Notes: generated by a model not told the origin, from the letters alone. 64,000 nucleotides of DNA from JBQTHD01 sp052390275 (GCA_052390275.1 JBQTHD010000015.1:62001-126000), one strand, 5' to 3'. Positions 18,629-27,165 are shown, counted from the first letter of the stretch. Program-made: numbers and translations.

Positions 18629-19356
18629 TCAGGGCCAAGTGCGGGAAGCCGGGTTCCACCTTCGTCCGAGCGCGTTGGCACTGATGGCCGGGTCGGCGAA
18701 CGCGATAAATGCCGCGACGATGTCTGCGAAGGCTTCGGGCACTCGATCTTCGACCTGTTGCTTCCGCCGCCACGCCGCCCACCTCTGCTGGCCGATGTCG
18801 CCATAGCCGTCGAGGACGGTGGCGAGCGGTGCCAACTCCACGCCGCGGTGCTGTGCGACGTCACGGAGCGATCCGACGAGGGCGTCGCCGTCGACGGGGT
18901 GGTGGGCGGCGAGGCGGGATCTCCTGTGTTCACGTCGACATGAAAGCGATGCTTCGCCGGGAGGAGCGTCGCAGCCATCGATACCCGCACGCCGGGGTAG
19001 GCGTCATCGTCGCGGATGCCCTCGGCCGTGGCTGAGCTCGTGTCGAACACCACGCCGTCGTCGATTTCGATGGCGGCGACCTCAACCATCCGTTGGCGGA
19101 CGACCTCGGCGTCGCTGCTCAGCGCGGTGGCCTGAAGGTCGACATCCCGGGTTGGGCGGCGTACGCCGAAGGCGGCGAGCAGAACTCCGCCCTTGAGGAC
19201 GAAGCTCTCGCGATCTGGCGACCGCGAGAGCCGGTCGAGAAAGGTCTCAAGGATGTAGAGCTGGAACAGCTCTTGGACCGGCCGGCCGTCGGCTCGCGCC
19301 TTTTTCTGCAGGTCGATGTAGGTACGCCCGGAGGTGGAGTCGCGCGACGGGGTCAA
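18629..19356 (-). pseudogene. AbiEii-type nucleotidyltransferase toxin, internally deleted
   Basis: The 5' part (TTG 19356, overlapping the antitoxin stop as TTGA) encodes a good AbiEii N-terminal half: FVLKGGVLLAAFG, then RPTRDVDLQA (the nucleotidyltransferase metal motif) and FHVDVNTGDP. After that point (~18920) the frame changes, and the C-terminal region resumes in another frame (HPVDGDALVGSLRDVA to NPASRTW, stop 18629). The segment that should lie between, about 60-70 residues including the conserved Lys/Asp motif after the nucleotidyltransferase core, is missing. The toxin is therefore very probably inactive. The next gene (18168-18547) is also broken. Confidence 0.8.
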
Positions 19357-19967
19357 AGAAGGACCTCGAGCGCGGAACGCAAGGGCGTTTCGGCACCCTT
19401 GAACCTGCGGGCGAGGGTGATCAGTTGGCCCGGGTTGCGGCCGTGCCGGGTCAGCCACCGGCGAAGCGCCTCCCATGCAAGTTCCGAGCCTTGGTCGTGC
19501 CGGAGCCGGACCAGATCGATGAGGGATCTCTCTGGCGAGTAGATGCCAAGTGGCCGCCGGGCGCCGACATCGAAGGTGTCCCGCCCGACGTCGAAGGTGC
19601 TGCGGTCGAACTGGTGTAGCCGGTGGGGTGCTTGCAACTTCGGCCGGGTTTCGCCACGGGGGATCGCAACGTCGATGGAAGCCGGGATGGCGTCGATGAG
19701 GTCGTGGTGGGCAAGTGCCGTTTCCAGGCACAGCGTCGCTCGGGGGACCCGCTCCGTTATCTCGACGAGGTCGAGGTCGGCCGCCGGAGCATCTGCCCAC
19801 CGGTAGAGGCCGCGGCCCAGGGCGATGAGCTCGCCGGTGTCCCGAAGGGCGTAAAGCCGGCGATCGGAAAGCCCCTGGCCCGTGGCCTCGCTGTAGGTGA
19901 ACAGGTCACCGAGGCGCTCACGCAACGTCCGTCTGTCAGCGGTCTCCACGGAGGAAAGCATACTCAC
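19353..19967 (-). CDS. AbiEi-type antitoxin / transcriptional repressor
   Basis: A 204-residue protein with the AbiEi layout. An N-terminal winged-helix region (~14-60, with the segment YALRDTGELIALGRGLYR) is followed by the antitoxin domain with RATLCLETALAHHDL and the C-terminal PERSLIDLVRLR. In type IV AbiE systems this protein opposes the AbiEii nucleotidyltransferase and represses its own promoter. It appears intact although its toxin partner is deleted. GTG 19967 is used; ATG 19961 is as likely. An imperfect inverted repeat lies just upstream (19987-20044). Confidence 0.85.
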   Translation of the reverse strand: MSMLSSVETADRRTLRERLGDLFTYSEATGQGLSDRRLYALRDTGELIALGRGLYRWADAPAADLDLVEITERVPRATLCLETALAHHDLIDAIPASIDVAIPRGETRPKLQAPHRLHQFDRSTFDVGRDTFDVGARRPLGIYSPERSLIDLVRLRHDQGSELAWEALRRWLTRHGRNPGQLITLARRFKGAETPLRSALEVLL

Positions 19968-19986
19968 CTAGCCCTGATCTGTGTAG

Positions 19987-20044
19987 GAGTTCCTCCGCAG
20001 TCAGCCCCCCGCTACCAAAAGGCTGATCGAGGAGGTAGGAACTC
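19987..20044. promoter_or_regulatory. Nested imperfect inverted repeat upstream of AbiEi gene
   Basis: GAGTTCCTCC (19987-19996) is mirrored by GGAGGTAGGAACTC (20031-20044) with two extra bases, and inside it TCAGCC (20001-20006) is mirrored by GGCTGA (20021-20026). The structure sits between the divergent AbiEi and HAD phosphatase genes, 20 bases from the AbiEi start. AbiEi proteins are known to bind inverted repeats upstream of their operon, so an autoregulatory operator is the first guess. A structured 5' leader of the plus-strand gene is the alternative. Confidence 0.5.
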
Positions 20045-20147
20045 GGGCGGGGCAGCTTCGCCGGCGTCAGCAACATTTCGGGTCACTCCTGGTCGAGGGG
20101 TACGACCGGCGGCCGGGCTTGTGAATCCGCGCACTAGCGTTCCGGCG

Positions 20148-20924
20148 ATGGTCTGGATCCTCGACCTCGACGGGGTGGTCTGGTTGTCCGAACAGGCCAT
20201 TGCCGGCTCGCCCGAAGCGGTAGGGCAACTCCGCGACCGGGGCGACAGGGTGCTGTTCCTTACCAACAACGCGGGGCCCACGGTGGGCGAACTGTCGGAC
20301 AAGCTCAACCGCCTGGGCGTAAAGGCCACCCCCGCCGACGTCGTGACCGCCGCCCAGGCGGCGGCCGGTCTGCTTGAGCCGGGGAGTACCGCCCTGGTCT
20401 GCGCCGGCGCGGGGGTGCGCGAAGCCCTGGAGGCCCGCGGGGTGGCGGCGGTCAGCCACGGCGACGCGGACGCTGTGGTCGTCGGGTTCCACCGTGACTT
20501 CAATTACGACCGGCTCACTGCCGCCTTCCTGGCCGTCCACAGGGGGGCCCGGCTGATCGGCACCAATGACGACACCACCTACCCCACACCAGCGGGTTTG
20601 GTACCAGGAGGTGGGGCCATCCTGGCCGCCGTGGTCGCCGCTACCGGCGCGGCGCCGGAGGTGGCGGGCAAGCCCTACGCACCCATGGCCGCGGCCGTGG
20701 CCGATCGTCTCGGCGGTTACCCGACCGAGGGGGTGATGGTGGGGGACCGGCCCTCCACCGACGGCCTGATGGCCGCCCGGCTGGGGCTGCCCTTCGCCCT
20801 GGTGACCTCGGGGGTGACCACCGCGCAGGAAGCCGACGCCCTGGCCCCGCAACCAGCACTTATCGCGGCGGACCTGGCTGCTGTGGTCAGAAGCGGTCGC
20901 TTTGGGGTCGATTCCGTTCCCTGA
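20148..20924 (+). CDS. HAD-superfamily IIA phosphatase (NagD-like)
   Basis: A 258-residue HAD hydrolase with motif I ILDLDGVVW (4-12, nucleophile Asp and the second Asp), motif II FLTNNAG (~38-44), the Lys loop GKPYAPMA and motif III GVMVGDRPSTD near the C-terminus. The C2-type cap between motifs II and III places it with NagD/4-nitrophenylphosphatase-like enzymes, which remove phosphate from sugar phosphates or nucleotides. The exact substrate cannot be read from sequence. ATG 20148 starts directly at the conserved motif. Monocistronic; it converges on the lipoprotein gene. Confidence 0.92.
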   Translation: MVWILDLDGVVWLSEQAIAGSPEAVGQLRDRGDRVLFLTNNAGPTVGELSDKLNRLGVKATPADVVTAAQAAAGLLEPGSTALVCAGAGVREALEARGVAAVSHGDADAVVVGFHRDFNYDRLTAAFLAVHRGARLIGTNDDTTYPTPAGLVPGGGAILAAVVAATGAAPEVAGKPYAPMAAAVADRLGGYPTEGVMVGDRPSTDGLMAARLGLPFALVTSGVTTAQEADALAPQPALIAADLAAVVRSGRFGVDSVP

Positions 20925-21020
20925 TCCAGGCCTCATCGACTGCTACCGCCGTCCGCACCTTCGGACGTATTGGAGGATGCGGCCGAGGGTGGGCGGCGTC
21001 GGTGAGTTGACCGCAGCTAC

Positions 21021-21515
21021 TCAGGAGTCGGCGTAGTACCAGGGGTCGATCGTGAGGTATTTCGACCGCTCCGAGCAGGCGTCGTCCACCGTCTCGAACA
21101 CAAGGTAGGCATCGCCGGCGACCTGTTTGCCCCGGACCTCCACGCTGTAGCGGCCCAGGGCTGAACCGCACGATTTGGTTGTCACCTCGAAGGTCCCGGC
21201 GGCCAGACGGTAGGTGCCGGAGGTAGCTCCCACGCCCTCGGCGGGGATGATCAGGGCCAAGTCTCCGCTGGAGCGAAGTTGCAGCAGCGCCGGCCGGGTG
21301 GTCCGGTAAATGCCGTAGACGTCGGCGGCCTGCTGGGGCACTCCGGGCCGGGGCGGGCGGACGTTCAACCGCTCCGAGCGGTCGCCCCCGCAGGCTGCTC
21401 CAGCCACCAGAAGTCCGGCCGCCGAGAACGCAGGTACTAGGCGCCGAAGCCAGGTACGACGCCGGCAGGTGCCGCTCTCCCGAGCGTTCGCGCTAAGCGA
21501 CGAACCGGGTTTCAC
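21021..21515 (-). CDS. Small secreted lipoprotein
   Basis: A 164-residue protein with an Arg-rich N-terminus, a hydrophobic stretch (~27-40) and lipobox LVAGAAC (lipidated Cys42), so it is anchored to the outer face of the membrane. The mature part (~120 residues) is a small beta-rich domain with segments GTYRLAAGTFEVTTKSC and YLVFETVDDACSERS. The paired Cys may form a disulfide. Function unknown. GTG 21515 overlaps the stop of the deacetylase gene (GTGA), placing it at the end of the fbiD operon. Confidence 0.75.
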   Translation of the reverse strand: MKPGSSLSANARESGTCRRRTWLRRLVPAFSAAGLLVAGAACGGDRSERLNVRPPRPGVPQQAADVYGIYRTTRPALLQLRSSGDLALIIPAEGVGATSGTYRLAAGTFEVTTKSCGSALGRYSVEVRGKQVAGDAYLVFETVDDACSERSKYLTIDPWYYADS

Positions 21516-22294
21516 AGCTTGTCGATGCGGGCGAAGCCCTCCGCCGCGTCCAGTCCGAACGGTTCTCCCGCCACCGCCGCCGCCCGGGAAATCTTGGCAG
21601 CGAAGGCCTGATGCTCCGCCGACGGACCACTGCCCGACCGCTGGGAGCCTTCCATCTGTCTGGATATGGCCATGGTGGACTCGTACTGGCTGGCGTGTTC
21701 CAAGAGGGCGACGATCTTGGTTGCGATGCTGGCGCCAATGTCCTCGGCGTGGTGGATCTCATCGGCCTCCCAGAGAAGGAGCACCTGCGGACGCCACGGG
21801 GTCTCCGCCTGTTCGGGAAAGAAGTGAGGATCCCGAGCGGCCACCACCGACTCGACCGCCAGCAGGCCCGCGTGACGATGATCCGGGTGAATCCGATACC
21901 GCTTCCAGGGATCGTGGCCCAGTATCACCTGTGGCCGCAGGCGCCGGATCCAGTGGCAGACGTCAAAACGTTGGCGTAGGCCGGAATCCAACTCGCCGTC
22001 GCGCCAACCCAGGAACACCACTTCGCCGGTCGAGCCCAGCGCTGCGGCCGCGGCCCGCTGCTCGTGCTGGCGGGCCATGACGAGGGCAGCGGGGTCGGCC
22101 TCGGGATCCCAGGAGCCCTTCGATCCGTCGGTGCAGACAAGATGGTGGATCTCGGTGCCTGCCGCCGCCCACTTGGCCAGGGTCCCGCCGCAGCCGAACT
22201 CCACGTCGTCGGGGTGGGCGCCGATGGCCAGCGCCCGGGCGGGAGGATCCAGGTTGACGCTGGGCTGGGGGGACCCGGACTCGAGCGGAATCAT
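21512..22294 (-). CDS. PIG-L/LmbE-family zinc deacetylase
   Basis: A 260-residue N-acetylglucosaminyl-type deacetylase. The zinc motif AIGAHPDDVEFGCGGT (~20-35) holds the His-Pro-Asp-Asp group, and the third zinc ligand lies in RIHPDHRHAG. The family removes acetyl groups from GlcNAc derivatives; in actinobacteria two members, MshB and Mca, serve mycothiol synthesis and detoxification. The sequence alone does not decide between those and other substrates. ATG 22294 overlaps the fbiD stop as ATGA, and the 3' end overlaps the lipoprotein gene. Confidence 0.88.
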   Translation of the reverse strand: MIPLESGSPQPSVNLDPPARALAIGAHPDDVEFGCGGTLAKWAAAGTEIHHLVCTDGSKGSWDPEADPAALVMARQHEQRAAAAALGSTGEVVFLGWRDGELDSGLRQRFDVCHWIRRLRPQVILGHDPWKRYRIHPDHRHAGLLAVESVVAARDPHFFPEQAETPWRPQVLLLWEADEIHHAEDIGASIATKIVALLEHASQYESTMAISRQMEGSQRSGSGPSAEHQAFAAKISRAAAVAGEPFGLDAAEGFARIDKL

Positions 22295-22932
22295 CGAGGG
22301 CCGCTGGCCGTTCCGGGGGTGCCCGCCGCAGGATGGCAGGCCGACCCCAGGGTGGGGTCGGCCTGCAGGCGGGGGTAAGGCCCAGCCGCTCCGGCCGGTA
22401 CGGGCAGGTCGGCCGGCACGTCCACGTCGCAGGCAAGATCCGCTCGACGATCGACAGTGACGGCCAGGCCCAGCCGCCGGGCCTCGGCCATATGGCGGGC
22501 GAACGACCCGGGGCCATAGGCGAAAGCGAAGCCGGTACCAGTCGGTACGCACAACGCGTTGGTTCCGTTCTCCCGGCGGTCGGGGACGATGACCACCCCG
22601 TCACCCTCGGTCACCGAGGCCAGGTTGGCGGCGCCCGGAAGGTCGGCGTGAACCACGGCCACCCGGGCCACCCCCAGTTCCGCCAGGCGGGAAACGCCAT
22701 CGCTGACCGCCCGGTTGAGCCCGGCTTCGGGCACCCAGATGACCAGTGCTCCCAGAGACCGGGCCCACTCCGCAACCCGGTAGTCGTCACAGACCACCGC
22801 CACCGGAACCGGCGCCGCGGCCCGGACGACGGCGGTGGCCATCCAGCGGCTCAGGGCTGCCCGGGCCGGTGGGCCCAGCGCAGGCGCCAATCGGGACTTG
22901 GCCGAGTCGAAAGGCTTGACCGGGACCAGCAC
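22291..22932 (-). CDS. fbiD: Phospholactate/phosphoenolpyruvate guanylyltransferase (F420 synthesis)
   Basis: This enzyme (also named CofC) transfers GMP to 2-phospholactate or phosphoenolpyruvate, giving the activated side-chain precursor of coenzyme F420. The 213-residue protein shows the nucleotidyltransferase start LVPVKPFDSAKSRLAP (2-17), the strand VAVVHADLPGA (the D-L-P metal site) and VIVPDRRENGTNAL, all diagnostic. A ~30-residue non-conserved C-terminal tail overlaps the next gene. GTG 22932 is used. The rest of the F420 pathway is not in the window. It heads a tight three-gene operon. Confidence 0.9.
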   Translation of the reverse strand: MLVPVKPFDSAKSRLAPALGPPARAALSRWMATAVVRAAAPVPVAVVCDDYRVAEWARSLGALVIWVPEAGLNRAVSDGVSRLAELGVARVAVVHADLPGAANLASVTEGDGVVIVPDRRENGTNALCVPTGTGFAFAYGPGSFARHMAEARRLGLAVTVDRRADLACDVDVPADLPVPAGAAGPYPRLQADPTLGSACHPAAGTPGTASGPR

Positions 22933-23235
22933 CGCACAGCTTCCCAGCGGGCCAGGGGAGTGACGACATCGGTCTGCACCGTCGGGCCCGGCCTGCTCGG
23001 GCCCCGAGGGCCGTACGCTGCGAGGAAGGATCGACGGAGTCTAGGAGCCCGATCATGAGGTCCGTCGCCGTGCCCGCAGCGCGAGTCGGCGACGTCGACC
23101 GGTGATGCCCCGCCGCCCGTCGAAGGCCGGAACCCAGGTCGAAGGGCCGAGGTGATCCGCCACCCCGGCGCACTCGCTCCGGGGACGCTGCATGAGGGTT
23201 CATGGGTCGACCCGCAGCGGCGATACCGTCGCCGG
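22933..23235. other. 303-base divergent intergenic region
   Basis: This gap separates the fbiD operon (minus) from gpsA (plus). It contains a GC-rich pair of CGGGCCC blocks (22982-23012) able to pair with each other, and a 16-codon frame from ATG 23053 with no supporting feature. No tRNA or clear promoter was seen. It presumably holds the two divergent promoters. Confidence 0.5.
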
Positions 23236-24264
23236 GTGAAGGTGGCGGTGCTGGGGGCCGGAGCCTGGGGCACGGCCATGGCGGCGATCGTGGCCTCGCG
23301 CACCGCCACGACCCTGTGGGCCCGGGATCCGAGGTTGGCCGAGGCCATGGCGTCGGCTGGTCGCAACCGCCGCTATCTGCCCGATCTGGCGCTACCCGCC
23401 AGCCTGCGGGTCACCGCCGACCTGGCCGTCGCCCTCGAGGACTGCGATCTGGTCGTCCTGGCAGTTCCGTCCCATGGGGTGCGAGCCGTCGTGGGTGCCG
23501 CCCGCCTGGCCCCGGAACTGGGGGTCGTAAGCCTGGCCAAGGGCTTGGAGGAAGGCTCACTCCTACGGGTCAGCGAGGTGGTGACACAGGTGGCGGGTCC
23601 CCGCCCAACAGCAGTGCTGACCGGTCCGAATCTGGTCAACGAGATCGTGGCCGGCCATCCCACCGCCAGCGTGGTGGCCAGCGCCGATGCGGACCTGGCC
23701 GCGATGGTGCAGGAGCTGGTGGCCACCGAGGCCTTGCGGACCTACACCAGCGACGATCTGGTCGGCTGCGAGTTGGGAGGTGCCCTCAAGAACGTCTTCG
23801 CCGTGGCCGTGGGCCTGGCCGACGGCATGGGCTACGGCGACAACACCCGGGCGGCGTTGATCACCCGGAGCCTGGCGGAGTTGGCCCGCCTCGGCACCGC
23901 CCTGGGCGGCCGAGCGTCCACCTTCGCCGGGCTGGCGGGGATGGGGGACCTGGTGGCCACCTGCACCAGCCGCCACAGCCGCAACCGGGCCCTGGGGGAA
24001 CGGGTGGCCCGAGGGGGTGAGCCGACGGCTTCCGATCCAGGATCAGGGGTGGCCGAGGGATATCGAACGTGCCTGGCCACGGTGGCCCTGGCCGCCCGTC
24101 ACCAGGTGGAGATGCCGGTGGCCGAGCAGGTGGTGGCGGTGCTCCATCACGGTCGGCCGGTTGGGCAGGTGGTTGCCGCCCTCATGGGCCGGGCCCACCG
24201 ACCCGAGGAGGACCCACGCGAGACGCCCGATTCGGTCGTGGGTGCGAGGGTGACCCATCCATAA
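23236..24264 (+). CDS. gpsA: Glycerol-3-phosphate dehydrogenase [NAD(P)+]
   Basis: It reduces dihydroxyacetone phosphate to sn-glycerol 3-phosphate for phospholipid synthesis. The 342-residue protein has the Rossmann motif VLGAGAWGTAMA (4-15), LTGPNLVNEI, the catalytic Lys region ELGGALKNVFAVAVGL and the substrate loop NTRAALITRS. A ~20-residue charged C-terminal tail is not conserved. GTG 23236 sits exactly at the conserved N-terminus. Monocistronic. Confidence 0.96.
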   Translation: MKVAVLGAGAWGTAMAAIVASRTATTLWARDPRLAEAMASAGRNRRYLPDLALPASLRVTADLAVALEDCDLVVLAVPSHGVRAVVGAARLAPELGVVSLAKGLEEGSLLRVSEVVTQVAGPRPTAVLTGPNLVNEIVAGHPTASVVASADADLAAMVQELVATEALRTYTSDDLVGCELGGALKNVFAVAVGLADGMGYGDNTRAALITRSLAELARLGTALGGRASTFAGLAGMGDLVATCTSRHSRNRALGERVARGGEPTASDPGSGVAEGYRTCLATVALAARHQVEMPVAEQVVAVLHHGRPVGQVVAALMGRAHRPEEDPRETPDSVVGARVTHP

Positions 24265-24421
24265 GGTGATCCGCGTCGTAGAGTGAACATCAGTGCCCAA
24301 GGGTGCTGGTGGCCAGTCCCGCCGACTACCAAACAGTCGGATGAATCGGCCCCAAATACAGCCGGCCATCCGACCGGCCTAGTCAACCGGAACAACGAGT
24401 TTTCATAGAAAGGGGGGCGCC

Positions 24422-24595
24422 GTGTTCGTTCACAGCTGCGCCAAGGCTGGAGCCGAGGGTTGCGGGTTCACCGCCCGCGCCGGGAGCGAGGAAGAGCTTC
24501 GGGCCAAGGTCACTGAGCACGCCCGCAAGCGTCACAACGTTCAGGTCATGACCGACACGATCTACAACTACCTGCGGGACACCGCCGCCCGCTGA
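24422..24595 (+). CDS. DUF1059 small protein
   Basis: A 57-residue protein opening MFVHSCAKAGAEGCGFTARA, then a helix with TEHARKRHN and the ending TIYNYLRDTAAR. It fits the DUF1059 family of short proteins with a conserved Cys pair and a histidine-containing helix. The function is unknown. GTG 24422 follows a strong AAAGGGGGG ribosome site (24409-24417). It is a free-standing gene with a terminator hairpin right after it. Confidence 0.82.
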   Translation: MFVHSCAKAGAEGCGFTARAGSEEELRAKVTEHARKRHNVQVMTDTIYNYLRDTAAR

Positions 24596-24616
24596 GTCGA
24601 ATCCCCCTGCAGCAAC

Positions 24617-24658
24617 CCAACGTGGTCGGATCCCTTTCCAGGGGCCCGGCCACGTTGG
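24617..24658 (+). terminator. Long hairpin after the DUF1059 gene
   Basis: CCAACGTGGTCGG (24617-24629) pairs with CCGGCCACGTTGG (24646-24658) over 13 positions with a single G-U pair, with a 16-base loop. It lies 21 bases after the stop. There is no U-tract, as is common in high-GC actinobacteria, so the termination role is inferred from position and strength. Confidence 0.75.
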
Positions 24659-24701
24659 CGTACCGGCCCACGGTTGCCGGACGAGTCTGAGTCGACCCTC
24701 A

Positions 24702-25193
24702 GTGTCGGACCCAACCCCGTCGGGTGTCGGCGTGACTCCTCCGGGGCTCGCCGCGATGTCCGTCGATGCCGACCGGCTGTTGGCGGTGGTGACCACCATT
24801 GGATCTCGCCACGAGGCCGACAACTTGGCCCGGGCCCTGGTGGAGGCCCGCTTGGCCGCCTGCGTCCAGGTGGAGGGCCCGATCCAGAGTCACTACCGGT
24901 GGGAAGGGCGCCTGACCGAATCCCAGGAGTGGCGCCTGGTGGCCAAGACCACCGCTGCCCTCTACGAGCGGGTGGCAGCAGCCGTCACCGACGCCCATCC
25001 TTACGATCTCCCCCAACTGGTCGCCTTCGAGACCGCCGAGGCCTCCCCGGCGTACCGGGACTGGGTGGTGTCGTCCACCCGGTCCCGGACCGAGCCGGGC
25101 GATCAGCCAAGCTCGGGCTCTCCCGCCGAAGAAGGGTCCGCCGGAGCACCGTCGGGCGAATCTCGGTCCGCCGAAGCAGACCAGCCCGGCTGA
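24702..25193 (+). CDS. cutA: CutA-like divalent-cation tolerance protein
   Basis: A 163-residue member of the trimeric CutA family. The core (~25-125) holds LLAVVTTIGSRHEAD, ALVEARLAACVQVEGP, SHYRWEGRL and the C-terminal HPYDLPQLVAF with DWVVSST. CutA is linked to copper tolerance, but its biochemical role is unsettled. A Ser/Glu/Ala-rich tail of ~35 residues and a ~20-residue N-terminal extension are extra. GTG 24702 is the first start; the internal ATG before SVDADRLL is possible. selD begins 14 bases after the stop, so the two are probably co-transcribed. Confidence 0.9.
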   Translation: MSDPTPSGVGVTPPGLAAMSVDADRLLAVVTTIGSRHEADNLARALVEARLAACVQVEGPIQSHYRWEGRLTESQEWRLVAKTTAALYERVAAAVTDAHPYDLPQLVAFETAEASPAYRDWVVSSTRSRTEPGDQPSSGSPAEEGSAGAPSGESRSAEADQPG

Positions 25194-25206
25194 TAGGAAA
25201 TCGGGC

Positions 25207-26304
25207 ATGGACACCTCCGTCACATCTAAGGATTCGGCCGTTGCCGAAGGCGCCACCAACCCTGCGGACCCCGCCATTTCGGTCCCTGGTGATTCCTCCA
25301 CCGATTCCATCCGGCTGACGGAGTGGACCGCCTGTGGCGGGTGTGCGGCCAAGTGGGGAGCCGCCCCGCTGGCCGCATTGGTCCGCGAGTTGTCCGCCAA
25401 TGTGGATCCCAGCCTGCTGGTCGGCCTCGCCCCCTTCGACGATGCCGCCGTCTACCGCCTGAGCGACGACCTGGCGTTGGTGTCCACCACCGACTTCTTC
25501 CCGCCGCTGGTCGACGACCCCGCCGACTTCGGAGCGATAGCCGCCGCCAACGCCTGCAGCGACGTGTTCGCCATGGGTGGTCGGGTGGTCCTGGCCCTGA
25601 ACATCTCGGCCTTCCCCGAGTCCATGCCGGTGGCGGCGGTTTCGGCGATTCTGGGCGCGGCTGCGGCCACGGTGGCCGCCGCCGGGGGAATGGTCGCCGG
25701 TGGTCACACCATCCGCAGCAGCGAGCCCATATTCGGTCTGGCCGTCTCCGGGCTGGTTCATCCGGCCTCGGTCTGGACCAAGGCGGGAGCGCAGGTCGGC
25801 GACGTCCTCATGCTGTCCAAGCCGGTGGGAACCGGGATCGTGCTTGCGGGGGCGTCCCGGGTGGACAAGGAGGTGACCATCACCGGCATGCGCCGACTCA
25901 ACCGGGCCGCGGCCGAGGCCCTGTCCGCTCTGGCGGGCCCTCCCCACGCGGTGACGGACGTGACCGGTTTCGGACTGTTCGGCCACGGCTGGGAGATGGC
26001 CGAGCGCTCGGGGGCGATCCTGGAGTTCGACTCCGGCTCGCTGCCCCTGTACCCCGGGGCCTTGGCGGCGGCCGAGGGCGGAACCCGCACCGGCGGCGAC
26101 GTCCGCAACCGGACGCACCTGGCCGGGCGGGTGGTCTCGTCGGCATCTGAAGCAATGGAGGCTCTCGGCTATGACCCCCAAACCTCCGGGGGCCTGCTGG
26201 TGGCACTGGCTCCGGACCTGGCCGCCGATCCCACCCTGGCCGCCGCCGGCTTCGTTCCGGTGGGTCGGGTGGTCGCCGGACCCGCCGGCGTCGCCCTTAT
26301 CTGA
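25207..26304 (+). CDS. selD: Selenide, water dikinase (selenophosphate synthetase)
   Basis: It makes monoselenophosphate from selenide and ATP, the selenium donor for selenocysteine and 2-selenouridine. The active-site segment CGGCAAK (43-49) places Cys46 and Lys49 at the positions of E. coli Cys17 and Lys20; this is the Cys, not the selenocysteine, form. The ATP-binding DDAAVYRL and DFFPPLVDDP motifs and the GGHTI segment follow. The 365-residue length is normal apart from a ~35-residue disordered N-terminus. A putative selenate importer lies about 20 kb downstream. No selA/selB or tRNA-Sec was seen in the window. Confidence 0.95.
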   Translation: MDTSVTSKDSAVAEGATNPADPAISVPGDSSTDSIRLTEWTACGGCAAKWGAAPLAALVRELSANVDPSLLVGLAPFDDAAVYRLSDDLALVSTTDFFPPLVDDPADFGAIAAANACSDVFAMGGRVVLALNISAFPESMPVAAVSAILGAAAATVAAAGGMVAGGHTIRSSEPIFGLAVSGLVHPASVWTKAGAQVGDVLMLSKPVGTGIVLAGASRVDKEVTITGMRRLNRAAAEALSALAGPPHAVTDVTGFGLFGHGWEMAERSGAILEFDSGSLPLYPGALAAAEGGTRTGGDVRNRTHLAGRVVSSASEAMEALGYDPQTSGGLLVALAPDLAADPTLAAAGFVPVGRVVAGPAGVALI

Positions 26305-26341
26305 GGCACGTGCCCTCCGTGCCTCGACCTTCCCTGGTTGC

Positions 26342-26391
26342 AACTGGCCCAGTTGGAACTGGCCCAGTTGGAACTGGCCCGACTGGAACTG
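26342..26391 (+). repeat. 15-base tandem repeat in front of rnhB
   Basis: AACTGGCCCAGTTGG occurs twice, then a variant with two changes, then a partial copy ending three bases before ATG 26394. Each unit is itself nearly palindromic (CAACTGG/CCAGTTG), so it could form hairpins near the rnhB start. If translation begins further upstream (GTG 26310) it would encode a Gly-Pro-Val/Thr-Gly repeat. Confidence 0.85.
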
Positions 26392-26393
26392 CG

Positions 26394-27149
26394 ATGACCC
26401 GGTCGCCGGTGGCCCGGCGGGCGCGGCCCGGGCGCTCCCAGATTCCCGGGCTGGTGCTGGAGCGGGGGTTGTGGGAGGCAGGCCATGGCTGGGTGGTAGG
26501 GGTCGACGAGGTGGGCCGGGGGTCCTGGGCCGGTCCGATCTCGGTGGGGGCGGCGGTGCTCCCCCGGGACCGGCGGGTCTATGGAGTTCGGGACTCCAAG
26601 GCCCTCACCGCCGAGGCCCGGGAACGCCTTTTCGACCGGCTGACCGGTTGGTGCCGAGCCTGGGGCGTGGGCCACGCCTCGGTGGCCGAGTGCGACGCGT
26701 TGGGCATGGCCGAGGCCCAGCGCCTGGCCGCCGGCCGGGCCGTGGCCATGGTCTCGGTTGGGCTGGGGGCCGAGGCCCATGATGGGGCGGCGGTGGTCGA
26801 TGGCCGGTGGGACTTTCTGGCCGCCTGCGGATTCGCCGAGGTGCGCCGGGTGGTCAGGGCCGACGTCACCTGTCTGAGCGTGGCCACCGCCTCCGTCCTG
26901 GCAAAGGTCGTCCGGGACCGGATCATGCGAGCCGAGGGCGCTGCCTTCCCCGGATACGACTTCGATCGGAACAAGGGCTACCCCTGCCCTCGTCACCGGG
27001 CCGCCCTGGCCGCCTGGGGTCCCACCACGTTGCACCGCCGGGCCTGGGTGTTCATGGATGGCCTCGCCTGGACCGGTGTCCCCCGGCTGGTCCGGCCCGA
27101 CGAAGTCGGTGATCCGGGTTCGAGCGCCCAGGACGCTTTCGTTTTGTGA
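26394..27149 (+). CDS. rnhB: Ribonuclease HII
   Basis: It cleaves RNA in RNA-DNA hybrids and removes misincorporated ribonucleotides. The 251-residue protein carries VGVDEVGRGSWAGP (the Asp-Glu metal pair, ~33-46), the RDSKAL segment, VRADVTCLSVATASVLAKV with the third Asp, and the YDFDRNKGY motif. I chose ATG 26394, right after the tandem repeat; GTG 26310 would add 28 repeat-encoded residues. It follows selD by 90 bases on the same strand. Confidence 0.93.
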   Translation: MTRSPVARRARPGRSQIPGLVLERGLWEAGHGWVVGVDEVGRGSWAGPISVGAAVLPRDRRVYGVRDSKALTAEARERLFDRLTGWCRAWGVGHASVAECDALGMAEAQRLAAGRAVAMVSVGLGAEAHDGAAVVDGRWDFLAACGFAEVRRVVRADVTCLSVATASVLAKVVRDRIMRAEGAAFPGYDFDRNKGYPCPRHRAALAAWGPTTLHRRAWVFMDGLAWTGVPRLVRPDEVGDPGSSAQDAFVL

Positions 27150-27165
27150 GGGTTAGGTTGGGGCT

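Noticed and set aside
23053..23103. Short peptide gene (16 codons) in the fbiD/gpsA gap
   Set aside because: No ribosome site, no recognisable precursor motif and expected by chance in this composition.
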